From NCBI GenBank assembly GCA_934589225.1, contig CAKTNS010000041.1, positions 1 through 26,861 of the forward strand: DNA of 26,861 nucleotides, read 5' to 3'. The position numbers and the translations under genes were made by a program. This stretch comes from an uncultured Oscillospiraceae bacterium (GTDB lineage Bacteria > Bacillota > Clostridia > Oscillospirales > Oscillospiraceae). The notes beneath the pieces are model-generated. The model was not told the DNA's origin and ran no database searches. It saw only the letters and a list, made by a program, of their open reading frames with translations. Of this stretch, positions 7,080-14,384 are shown piece after piece (position 1 is the stretch's first letter; each line of letters opens with the position of its first letter).

Positions 7080-7652
7080 ATGGAAGCACTGATTTGGATC
7101 GTCACAGCGGCGGCGGTTTTCGGCCTGTGCCGCCTGGTAGACAAGGGCTTTCAAAAGCTGTTCCGCAACAAGGCCGAGCACCTGTCCGGTCAGGCCGTCC
7201 GGGTCAACAAGCGCTACGGGGTCTTCGGGGTGATCCTCTCTGCCGTAGGCGTGGCCGCCATCGTCACCGGTGCCGGCACCGACCGGGTATTGTTCTGGGG
7301 CGGCATCATCGTGCTGCTGCTGGGCCTTTCCCTGGCGGTCTATTACCTGGGCTTTGGCATTTTCTACGGGGCTGACAGCTTCCTGGTGTCCACCCTGTTC
7401 AAAAAAAGCACCTCTTATCCCTACAGCGCCATTGTGGGTCAGAAGCTCTACCTCATCACCGGCGGCAACATCGTTGTAGAATTGCAGCTGGAAAACGGAA
7501 AAACCGTGAGCTTGCAATCCACCATGGAGGGGGTCTACCCCTTCCTGGATACGGCCTTCGCCAACTGGTGCCGCCAAAAGGGCCTTGACCCGGAAAATTG
7601 CGACTTTCACGACCCCCAGAAGAGCTGGTGGTTTCCCCACGAGGAAGACTGA
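7080..7652 (+). CDS. Membrane protein of unknown function
   Basis: The 190-residue protein has an N-terminal hydrophobic segment (residues 1-18), a short basic stretch (FQKLFRNKAEH), then two more hydrophobic segments (about 48-65 and 71-98). A soluble C-terminal domain of about 85 residues follows, predicted mainly beta with a helical end, ending in acidic residues. AAGGAG lies upstream of the ATG. The gene sits 16 bp after the cyclo-ligase gene and 2 bp before the next, so it is co-transcribed. I do not recognise the family; a PH-like soluble domain is possible but unproven. Confidence 0.8.
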   Translation: MEALIWIVTAAAVFGLCRLVDKGFQKLFRNKAEHLSGQAVRVNKRYGVFGVILSAVGVAAIVTGAGTDRVLFWGGIIVLLLGLSLAVYYLGFGIFYGADSFLVSTLFKKSTSYPYSAIVGQKLYLITGGNIVVELQLENGKTVSLQSTMEGVYPFLDTAFANWCRQKGLDPENCDFHDPQKSWWFPHEED

Positions 7653-7654
7653 CC

Positions 7655-8269
7655 ATGGGCCATATTCCAAAGGGAACTACCGCCCAGCTGGAGCTGGTGA
7701 CCTTCCAGCAGGCCCTGGATGCCGCCAACACCCCCAGCCCGGATTACGACATTCAAAAATGGCTCTATGCCCCCAATTTTTACTCTGAATACCGGTACAT
7801 CCTGGGCACCCGGGGCCAACGGCCTCTGATCTGCATCGGGGTCAACCCCTCCACCGCCCGGCCCGATGCCCTGGACAACACCTTAAAATCCGTGGAGCGC
7901 ATCGCCCTGGGCAACGGCTACGACAGCTTTCTCATGTTCAACGTCTATGCCCAGCGGGCCACAGACCCCAACGCCATGGAAAAGGCCCTGAACCCCCTGC
8001 TTCACCGGGAGAATATGGCGGCCTTCCGCTATGTGCTGTCCCTGTCCCCGGAGCCCGCGGTCTGGGCCGCCTGGGGGGCCGTGATTGAAAAGCGGGGCTA
8101 TCTTTCCGGCTGCGTCCGGGACATGCTGGACATCGGCAAGGAATACGGCGCCCGGTGGTATTGCGCCGGTGCCATCACCAAAAAAGGCCACCCCCACCAC
8201 CCTCTGTACTTACGAAAAGACGAGCCTTTAAAGCCCTTTCCGGTAGAACCCTATCTGGAAACGCTTTGA
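7655..8269 (+). CDS. DUF1643 family protein
   Basis: The 204-residue protein matches the DUF1643 pattern: a beta strand ending in ICIGVNPSTARPDALDNTLK near residue 51, then RIALGNGYDSFLMFNVYAQR near 70, and later AVWAAWGAV and HPHHPLYL. The family is cytoplasmic and of unknown biochemical role. The ATG at 7655 was chosen because GAGGAAG lies 8 nt upstream and it begins 2 bp after the preceding stop; an upstream in-frame extension to 7598 would overlap the membrane protein gene. It is the last gene of the XRE operon, with no clear T-rich terminator after it. Confidence 0.88.
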   Translation: MGHIPKGTTAQLELVTFQQALDAANTPSPDYDIQKWLYAPNFYSEYRYILGTRGQRPLICIGVNPSTARPDALDNTLKSVERIALGNGYDSFLMFNVYAQRATDPNAMEKALNPLLHRENMAAFRYVLSLSPEPAVWAAWGAVIEKRGYLSGCVRDMLDIGKEYGARWYCAGAITKKGHPHHPLYLRKDEPLKPFPVEPYLETL

Positions 8270-8280
8270 CCTACACAATC

Positions 8281-8313
8281 GGACGTGTTGCGTGTGACCC
8301 AGGCGACACGTCC
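8281..8313 (+). other. Stem-loop in the gap before the YfcE gene
   Basis: GGACGTGTTGC (8281-8291) pairs with GCGACACGTCC (8303-8313), 11 bp with one G-T wobble and an 11-nt loop. No T run follows, so it is probably not an intrinsic terminator. It might be an RNA processing or stabilising hairpin, or a binding site. Confidence 0.45.
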
Positions 8314-8340
8314 TCTACTATATAAAAGGAGTATTGAACT

Positions 8341-8856
8341 ATGAAATTACTGATCGCCTCGGATATTCACGGCAGCGCCTATTGGTGCGGTCGGCTCTGT
8401 GAAGAAATGGAAAAGGAGAACCCGGACAAGCTGATTTTGTTGGGGGACCTTCTGTATCACGGCCCCAGAAACGATTTGCCCCGGGACTATGCCCCAAAAA
8501 AGGTCATCCCCATGCTGAGCGCCCTGTCCCAGAAAATCATTGCCGTTCGGGGCAACTGCGAAGCAGAGGTGGACCAGATGGTGCTGCCCTTCCCCTGCAT
8601 GGCAGATTACGCGGAGCTTCTGGTGGACGGAAAGACCTTTTACTTAACCCACGGCCACCATGCAAATCCCCAGGCCCTGCCGCCTCTGCCCCAGGGCAGC
8701 GTGTTCCTCTCCGGCCACACCCATGTGAAGCTGGACGAAACCCTAGAGGGCATCCGCTGCCTGAACCCCGGCAGCGTGTCCATTCCCAAGGATGGCAGCC
8801 ACAGCTATCTCCTTTATGAGGACGGAAGCTTTTTCTTCCGGGTCATGGAGGAATAA
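8341..8856 (+). CDS. YfcE-type metallophosphoesterase
   Basis: The 171-residue cytoplasmic phosphodiesterase belongs to the MJ0936/YfcE group of calcineurin-like enzymes, which use two metal ions. Metal-binding motifs appear in order: SDIHG (Asp8, His10), GDLLYHG (Asp36), RGNCE (about residue 76), THGHH (about 103) and SGHTHV (about 125), then LNPGS typical of this subgroup. Length is normal. AAAGGAG lies 9 nt before the ATG. It appears to start a three-gene operon with the small Cys protein and the metallopeptidase-like lipoprotein. The natural substrate is not known for most members. Confidence 0.94.
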   Translation: MKLLIASDIHGSAYWCGRLCEEMEKENPDKLILLGDLLYHGPRNDLPRDYAPKKVIPMLSALSQKIIAVRGNCEAEVDQMVLPFPCMADYAELLVDGKTFYLTHGHHANPQALPPLPQGSVFLSGHTHVKLDETLEGIRCLNPGSVSIPKDGSHSYLLYEDGSFFFRVMEE

Positions 8857-8858
8857 GC

Positions 8859-9035
8859 ATGGATTCGACCCAATGCGACAGCTGCTGGTATTATGATTAT
8901 GATGAGGAGTATGACGAGTACTACTGCATGATGGACTTGGACGAGGATGAGGTCTACCGCATTCTCTCTTCCACCAGTCAGCGCTGCCCTTACTACCGTC
9001 AGGGCGACGACTACACCCTTGCCAGGAGGCAATGA
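8859..9035 (+). CDS. Small Cys-containing protein, DUF6472-like
   Basis: The 58-residue acidic protein has a CxxC pair (Cys6, Cys9), Cys23 and Cys43, separated by a Tyr/Asp/Glu-rich run (YYDYDEEYDEYYC) and ending with RCPYYRQGDDYTLARRQ. The spacing resembles the small DUF6472 proteins common in Clostridia. Four cysteines suggest zinc binding, which is inference. The ATG is 2 nt after the YfcE stop, with GGAGG inside that gene. Its stop overlaps an ATG of the next gene (ATGA at 9032-9035), so the three are coupled. Confidence 0.8.
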   Translation: MDSTQCDSCWYYDYDEEYDEYYCMMDLDEDEVYRILSSTSQRCPYYRQGDDYTLARRQ

Positions 9036-9037
9036 CC

Positions 9038-10828
9038 ATGAAATTTCTTGCTGCCCTATTGGCCGTTTTTCTGCTGACGGGCTGTGCCGCCCCCAAAGAA
9101 GAAGCCCAGCCAAACACGGAATCGACCCAGGCCCTCCAAGACCCCGGCCAGGCCCTGGAGGCCCAAACCCAAGGGGCGATCCAGGTGTTCCCCACCGGGG
9201 AGACGGGCTTCTGCCGTCTTTACCCCATGGGGGAGGACCTGCTTTTGCAATGCGGCGGCAGCCTCTCCCGGCGCTCCGGCCCAGGCTTTCAGGAGGCCGC
9301 CCAGGGCAGCACCCAAGTAGTCCTGCGCACCGACCCCGACGGGGCCTGGGTGCTGACAAGCCACACCGTCTCCGTTTTGGACAGCGCATTGCAGGAGCTC
9401 CAGACCATTCCCCTGCCGGAGACCCTTTCCGGCATCCCAGCCCTAAGCCCGGACAGCCGGTATTTATACTACTTAGACCGGGACTGCCTCAAGGTCCTGG
9501 ACTGCTCCACCGGGCTTTCCAGCCTTCTGCGGGACAACATGAATTTTTATGACGGTTCCGTCACGGCCCTGTCCCAGGAGCTTTTGTTCCTGCGGCTGAC
9601 CCGGGAGGACGGCACTGCCCAGAGCCTGCTGGTATCCCCCCAGGACGGCAGCACCCAATACCCGGACTACGCCCCCCAGGACGCAGCCTGGTCCCAGGCA
9701 GGGCTTCAGATGGTCCTGACGGATTTTGGCTCCCCCCTGGTGGTGCTGCTGGCCCCCGGGGGCACCGCGGGGCAGCTGCCTCTAGGCCCCACAGAGGAGG
9801 TCCTGTGCTTTCTGGACAGCTTTGTCATCACCAAGACCCCGACCCTAACAGGCATCACCCTGCGGCTCTACAGCTTTGCCTCCCGGATGCTGCGAAGCGA
9901 AGTGGAGCTGCCTGGCATGGACACCCTGGGAAACGGCTGCTTTACGGATGACGGCCGCCTCTACCTCACCGCCCGGGACGAAGACACCGGCCTCTGGTGG
10001 ATACTCCGCTGGAATTACGATGCCTTCCCCCCGGAAAGCACCGACTCCTGCCTGGTGCCCTACTATACCCGAGCGTATCCGGATCAGTCCGGCATGCAGC
10101 AGTGCCGGGAGACGGCGGACCGGCTGGAAAACAAATATGGCATTTCCATCCTGCTCTTTGACGAAGCCGCCCAGGCCGCCCCCTGGGACTACCACTTCAC
10201 CGCCGCCTATCGGGTGGACGAGCCCCAGTGGCAGCTCCAATGCCTGGAGGAGGCCCTGGGCACCTTTCCCCAGGGGTTTCTCTCCAAGCTTACAAGAGGC
10301 TGGGACGATCTGACCCTTTGCCTGGTCAGCGCCATTGAAGGCACCGCCGGTCCCGGCAGCCTGGACACGGCGGAGGGCCTGCAATTCCAGTCAGGCAGTA
10401 ACTTCTATCTGGCCCTGGCCCCCTCCTCCCCGGAGAGCCTGCGCTACACCCTGTTCCACGAATGCAGCCACCTGATCGACACCCAGGTCCTGACCCGGTG
10501 CAGCGTCTACGACAACTGGAACGACTTAAATCCCCAGGATTTTGCCTACGCCATGGATTATCAGGTGGACCTGGAGGCCTACGGCAGCTTCTTAGAAGGC
10601 GATGACCGGGCCTTCATCGATTCCTATTCCATGACCTACCCCGCAGAAGACCGTGCCCGAATCTTCGAGTGCGCCGCGAACCCCGGAAACGAAACCCTCT
10701 TCACCTCCCCCATCCTAAGAGCCAAACTCCTGCGCATCTGCACCGGCATCCGCCAAGCCTTCAACCTGACCCAGGAGGACGGCCCGTATGTGTGGGAACA
10801 GTATCTGGGACAGGGAGCGGGGGAATAG
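9038..10828 (+). CDS. Lipoprotein with beta-propeller-like region and C-terminal putative zinc metallopeptidase
   Basis: The 596-residue exported lipoprotein has a lipobox LTGC (Cys16) followed by a low-complexity linker. Residues about 55-330 contain repeated strands with blocks such as LSPDSRYLYYLDRD, resembling a WD40/Tol-type propeller. The C-terminal third contains HECSH (474-478), matching the HExxH zinc motif, and YPAEDRARIFE (537-544), whose acidic residues may complete the site as in gluzincins. The ATG at 9038 has AGGAGG 8 nt upstream; another ATG at 9032 is too close. The stop codon lies inside the inverted repeat that begins at 10819, so the end may have been altered by insertion. 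Substrate unknown. Confidence 0.8.
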   Translation: MKFLAALLAVFLLTGCAAPKEEAQPNTESTQALQDPGQALEAQTQGAIQVFPTGETGFCRLYPMGEDLLLQCGGSLSRRSGPGFQEAAQGSTQVVLRTDPDGAWVLTSHTVSVLDSALQELQTIPLPETLSGIPALSPDSRYLYYLDRDCLKVLDCSTGLSSLLRDNMNFYDGSVTALSQELLFLRLTREDGTAQSLLVSPQDGSTQYPDYAPQDAAWSQAGLQMVLTDFGSPLVVLLAPGGTAGQLPLGPTEEVLCFLDSFVITKTPTLTGITLRLYSFASRMLRSEVELPGMDTLGNGCFTDDGRLYLTARDEDTGLWWILRWNYDAFPPESTDSCLVPYYTRAYPDQSGMQQCRETADRLENKYGISILLFDEAAQAAPWDYHFTAAYRVDEPQWQLQCLEEALGTFPQGFLSKLTRGWDDLTLCLVSAIEGTAGPGSLDTAEGLQFQSGSNFYLALAPSSPESLRYTLFHECSHLIDTQVLTRCSVYDNWNDLNPQDFAYAMDYQVDLEAYGSFLEGDDRAFIDSYSMTYPAEDRARIFECAANPGNETLFTSPILRAKLLRICTGIRQAFNLTQEDGPYVWEQYLGQGAGE

Positions 10829-10942
10829 TTGACAGTTTACAGTTGACAGTTTACAGTTTTTTCTTAAATTGACAATTGACAATGGACAATTGACAATTAT
10901 TTTGGGGAACGGACGTTGTTTGTTTTTTAAGATACGTCGGTT
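10819..10942 (+). repeat. Left copy of an inverted repeat of about 120 bp
   Basis: This segment runs from GGGGGAATAGTTGACAG to CGTCGGTT and is nearly identical, inverted, to 14217-14337. It contains two heptad arrays: GTTGACA/GTTTACA four times (10828-10855) and ATTGACA four times, one as ATGGACA (10868-10895). Then comes GGACGTTGTTTGTTTTTT-like sequence. A third, diverged copy starts near 26190. Confidence 0.85.
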
Positions 10943-10955
10943 AGAAAATTCACCA

Positions 10956-11580
10956 ATCAGCGAAACCGTAGGGAACGGACTATGTGCCGTTCCGGGAACG
11001 TTGCGATTATAACCCGTGCGGTTGAATGGTACCACGCAATGTAGCGGCGATGATTCATCGCCATGAAACGTTGCATATATAACCCGTGTGGATGAACGGT
11101 ACCGCCCACCAGCGAAACCATAGGGAACGGCCTGTGTGCCGTTCCGGCCCGAAAGGGCGGAACTGTTCCCGATAATACCAGAAAACGTCCCCCCATTTTT
11201 GTCATTCCGACCGCAGCGTCAGCGGAGTGGAGGAATCCACCACGTGGGACAAAGAACCACCACAAGATAAAACCAGCAACTCGGGAAGATTCCTCGACTC
11301 ACTTCGGTCGGAATGACATGTCGATATGTGGTCTCATTCAACCATACAGGTTGTATTCGGGACGTGGCGGGCGGCAGATTGCCGCCCCTACGGTTTCGCT
11401 GGTGGGCGGTACCATTCAACCGCACAGGTTATATTCGTTTCGTGGCATGGTGGTGCTCCGCGCAGCGAATCAAAATCTGCTGATTGCCGGGGGCAATCAC
11501 ACCTTGATTCCATCGATGAATCATCGCCGCTACATTGCGTGGTACCGTTCACCCACACAGGTTGTATCCGTTACATAGCA
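10956..11580. repeat. Modular palindromic repeat block 2
   Basis: No gene is visible here. Linker copies occur near 10994-11030, 11069-11104 (inverted), 11329-11363, 11409-11443 and 11541-11575. Between them sit interchangeable palindromes: GGAACGG..CCGTTCC types near 10973 and 11121, GGCGATGATTCATCGCC near 11047, GGGCGGCAGATTGCCGCCC near 11367, a nested hairpin around 11469-11510, and the longer element at 11201-11317. The orientation flips near the middle. Confidence 0.8.
11201..11317. repeat. Long imperfect hairpin element (copy 1)
   Basis: GTCATTCCGACCG (11201-11213) pairs with CGGTCGGAATGAC (11305-11317), and an inner GAGGAATC pairs with GATTCCTC. A second copy lies at 13766-13886 in the same orientation. 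It contains CCACCACGTGG. No protein is encoded. Confidence 0.8.
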
Positions 11581-11581
11581 A

Positions 11582-11618
11582 AGCCCCTCGAAGTTTTGCG
11601 GCTTCGAGGGGCTTTTTA
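11582..11618. terminator. Terminator next to the end of the membrane protein gene
   Basis: AGCCCCTCGAAG pairs with CTTCGAGGGGCT (11582-11593/11602-11613) around an 8-nt loop. On the plus strand five T residues follow. On the minus strand it begins 6 nt beyond the membrane protein stop and is followed by CTTTGCT, a weaker tract. It probably works in both directions. Confidence 0.7.
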
Positions 11619-13352
11619 TTACCGTGGAATGAGAATCGTGGTATCCGGATTTGTCTGGGCGGCGGTTTTCAGCCAGCTTTCGACTTCCGGGTTTTCTTCG
11701 TCATAGACAAACACATAGGGCTCCGGGATTTCCTCCAGGGACTGGGCGTCGGTGGCATGCAGCGCCCGGACATCACCGGACATGAGGGCATAGCGAAGGC
11801 AGAACCAGGTCCGGCCGTTATCGCTTTCCGGCACGAGCAGGCAGCAGCTGCTGCCCTTGGGAACATTATACTCCGCAATGAGCCGGTTCATTTCCACCCG
11901 CTGGGGCTCCTGTCTGGCATTCAGCTGCACAAAGAAGGGGGTCTCCCCACAGGCGATCATCCGCACAGGATACATCACAAGAAGGGCTGCCACACAAAGC
12001 CGCTGCCGTTTGTCCTTCAGCTCCGCCTGGGAAATCAGCCGGAGGCACACGCTGCACAGCATATAATTCATGATGAACAGGGCCGTATTGGTATAACGGG
12101 CCACGCTGGGCAGCCCCGCGGCTTCCTCCGCACCCATGGAGAAAATGTACATGCCCAGCAGAAACAGCTCATAGCACCCGTAAAAGGCAAAGCTGAATCC
12201 GGCTGCCCACCGGAATCTCTTACCGTTCCCCTTCCAGACCCGGAGCACCAGAACGGCCACCAGCAGGAAGCACAGCCCGCACAGCACCGCCTTTCGGAAG
12301 GTCAGGGCGTAGCGAAGCAGGTCCAGGCAGATCATCCCGATTTTGCTCACGGGATTATTTCGGAAGGTCCCCAGATAGTTCCGCAGGGTCATGGCGTGAA
12401 GGGAGATATCGGCACCGCTATACACATTACTATACCGCTTTTTCCACAGGAACCAGGCAGCAATGGGCGAGGCCGCCAGCAGTGCCCGGCTGCGATAGCG
12501 CCGATCCCGGCGGCCTTCCAGAAGCACCGCCACGGAACAGATGGCCCCCATGAGCATTGCGGAATTTTTGATCTGGGACAGGGCCACCAGGTAGGCGCTG
12601 CCCAGATAAAAGTCCACCCAATTCACAGGTCTTATGCAGTAATCCCACACGTACAGCAGGGCACAGCCCGCAGCCAGTGCCAGAACCACATCCACCCGCA
12701 GGTCCCGCATTCCAAGACTGGTAGAGACAAAGGAAATCATCGCCAGGGACATAAATGCCGTAGTCAGCGCCGGATGCTTTTCCGCCCTGCTGAACAGCGC
12801 CGCCGTAAAGCAGAGCATCATATAGGCCTGGAGGAACATGGCAATGTCCTCCTGCATCCCCATTTTAGGAATGGACAGGCCAAAGAACATGTAAATGGCG
12901 GTACCCAGGGGGTAGGTCTTAAACATGATCACCGGGTCACGGTAGTCCGGGAAGTGTTTTTCCGTGACCATCTGCTTTAATACCAGGCCCCAGTGGGTAA
13001 AATTGTCATATTCCGTCAGCATGCAGCCGTAGCAATAGGCAAAAAATGCACCGGTAAAGAGCAGCACAAACAGGAATACCGGCTTCCGGTAAAAGCCCAG
13101 GAAGCCCAGGGACCGGTCCTTACAGACCCTGTAAAGCAGCACCGCGAACCCCAGTGCCCACAGCGCCCAGGAGGCCTCTCTTAAAAAATTCAGGCATCCA
13201 GCAGCAAACAGCACCGTAACCTGTACCGCCACCGTCAGACTGGGATAATAAGCCTCGTGAACCCCTGTTTTGCGCCGAAACAGCTCCCAGTATCCCAGGT
13301 TGCACAGCATAAACATCGCCAGCCAGCAAAGCATTCCCACAAAGCGTATCAT
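11619..13352 (-). CDS. Polytopic membrane protein, possibly GT-C-type glycosyltransferase
   Basis: The 577-residue protein has about 11-13 hydrophobic segments and a soluble C-terminal tail of roughly 110 residues (from QLNARQEPQRVEMN onward). After the third or fourth helix comes MLTEYDNFTHWGLVLKQM and then FPDYRDP, an acidic-plus-His loop. GT-C enzymes, which use polyprenyl-phosphate sugars, carry catalytic acids in their first outer loop, so this is a plausible but unproven match. The start at 13352 has GGAAGAG nearby. The gene is alone and lies between two repeat blocks inside a segment with inverted ends, with no evident partner. It has lower GC than the flanking operons. Confidence 0.8.
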   Translation of the reverse strand: MIRFVGMLCWLAMFMLCNLGYWELFRRKTGVHEAYYPSLTVAVQVTVLFAAGCLNFLREASWALWALGFAVLLYRVCKDRSLGFLGFYRKPVFLFVLLFTGAFFAYCYGCMLTEYDNFTHWGLVLKQMVTEKHFPDYRDPVIMFKTYPLGTAIYMFFGLSIPKMGMQEDIAMFLQAYMMLCFTAALFSRAEKHPALTTAFMSLAMISFVSTSLGMRDLRVDVVLALAAGCALLYVWDYCIRPVNWVDFYLGSAYLVALSQIKNSAMLMGAICSVAVLLEGRRDRRYRSRALLAASPIAAWFLWKKRYSNVYSGADISLHAMTLRNYLGTFRNNPVSKIGMICLDLLRYALTFRKAVLCGLCFLLVAVLVLRVWKGNGKRFRWAAGFSFAFYGCYELFLLGMYIFSMGAEEAAGLPSVARYTNTALFIMNYMLCSVCLRLISQAELKDKRQRLCVAALLVMYPVRMIACGETPFFVQLNARQEPQRVEMNRLIAEYNVPKGSSCCLLVPESDNGRTWFCLRYALMSGDVRALHATDAQSLEEIPEPYVFVYDEENPEVESWLKTAAQTNPDTTILIPR

Positions 13353-13499
13353 TTCTCTTCCCCGTTTCTTCCGTATTCCGCAACTTCAAAAAAGGCAGAA
13401 CCCCCGGCTGTTGCGGCAATCGTTTTCCCTAATCATATCCTCCCGTCCCTTGTTTGTCAACCTCCAATTCCGCGTCTTTCATTATCCTAAAATAGCGCA

Positions 13500-14208
13500 A
13501 ATAGGGAGCAGAATCCGTGTAAATGAACGGTATCGCGTAATATGGCGGCGATGATCCATCACCATCAACCGCTGCAATTGCAGTCTGTACGGATGAACGG
13601 AACCACGCAATGTAGCGGCGATGATTCATCGCCATGCGACGTGACGAATACAACCCGTGCGGATGAACAGTACCGCTTACCGACGTGTATGTAGGGGCGG
13701 CTATTAGCCGCCCGCCACGCTGCAATGATAACCTAAGTGGGTAAACAAAACCACCCCTCAGATATGTCATTCCGACCGTAGCGAAGCGGAGTGGAGGAAT
13801 CCACCACGTGGGACAATGAACCAACACAAGATAAAGCTTGCAACTTGAGTAGATTCCTCGACTCACTTTCGTTCGCTCGGTATGACATGTCGATATGTGG
13901 TTTCATTCAACCGCACAGGTTGTAGTCGGGACGTGGCGGGCGGCCGCCCCTACGGTTTCGCTGGTGGGCGGTACCATTCAACCGCACAGGTTGTATTCGG
14001 GACGTAGCGGGCGGCAGATTGCCGCCCCTACGGTCACGCTGGTGAGCAGTACCATTCATCCGCACGGGTTATATATGCAACGTAGCTTGGCGATGAATCA
14101 TCGCCGCTACATTGCGTGGTACCATTCATCCACACAGGTTATATTCGAAACGTGGCGGGCGGCTAATAGCCGCCCCTACAGGCGTGGTTCCTTTCATCTA
14201 CACAAGTT
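13500..14208. repeat. Modular palindromic repeat block 3
   Basis: No gene is visible between 13353 and 14384. At least nine linker copies occur: inverted near 13500-13535, 13568-13605, 13642-13675 and 13715-13750; forward near 13897-13932, 13972-14006, 14048-14082, 14118-14153 and a diverged copy near 14189. The palindromes between them include GGGCGGCTATTAGCCGCCC, GGGCGGCAGATTGCCGCCC and GGCGATGAATCATCGCC. Orientation flips at the long hairpin element 13766-13886. Confidence 0.8.
13766..13886. repeat. Long imperfect hairpin element (copy 2)
   Basis: Same element as 11201-11317, in the same orientation. It starts GTCATTCCGACCG and ends CGGTATGACAT-like, with the inner GAGGAATC/GATTCCTC pair conserved. 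The right arm has diverged (TTCGTTCGCTCGG) compared with copy 1. Confidence 0.8.
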
Positions 14209-14216
14209 ATATTTTG

Positions 14217-14337
14217 AACCAACGTATTTTAAAAACAAACAACGTCCGTCCCCCCATAATTGACAATTGTCCATTGTCAATTGTCAATTTAAAAAGAACT
14301 GTCAACTGTAAACTGTCAACTGTCAACTATTTCCCCC
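14217..14337 (-). repeat. Right copy of the inverted repeat of about 120 bp
   Basis: Read on the minus strand this matches 10819-10942 almost throughout: GGGGGAAATAGTTGACAG, heptads GTTGACA/GTTTACA four times (14327-14300), ATTGACA heptads, GGACGTTGTTTG, then CGTTGGTT. The two copies face each other across 3.5 kb. Confidence 0.85.
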
Positions 14338-14346
14338 GTTCCGCAA

Positions 14347-14382
14347 AAACAGCCTGCCCCGTTTTTCAAGGGCAGGCTGTTT
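14347..14382 (-). terminator. Intrinsic terminator of the MscS gene
   Basis: AAACAGCCTGCCC (14347-14359) pairs with GGGCAGGCTGTTT (14370-14382), 13 bp with a 10-nt loop. On the minus strand a run of T residues follows. It starts 2 nt after the MscS stop codon. Confidence 0.88.
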
Positions 14383-14384
14383 GG

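Noticed and set aside
8281..8313. Intrinsic terminator after the DUF1643 gene
   Set aside because: The hairpin is not followed by a T tract, so it was listed as an unassigned stem-loop.
11535..12980. A 481-codon open frame on the plus strand
   Set aside because: It lies opposite the polytopic membrane protein gene, has a His/Gln-rich composition typical of antisense frames, begins inside a repeat, and lacks a credible ribosome site.
10956..14208. Possible CRISPR array, because a roughly 36-bp repeat recurs at 60-80 bp spacing
   Set aside because: The repeats are degenerate, occur in both orientations, and the spacers are a small set of palindromes that recur. No cas gene is in the window.
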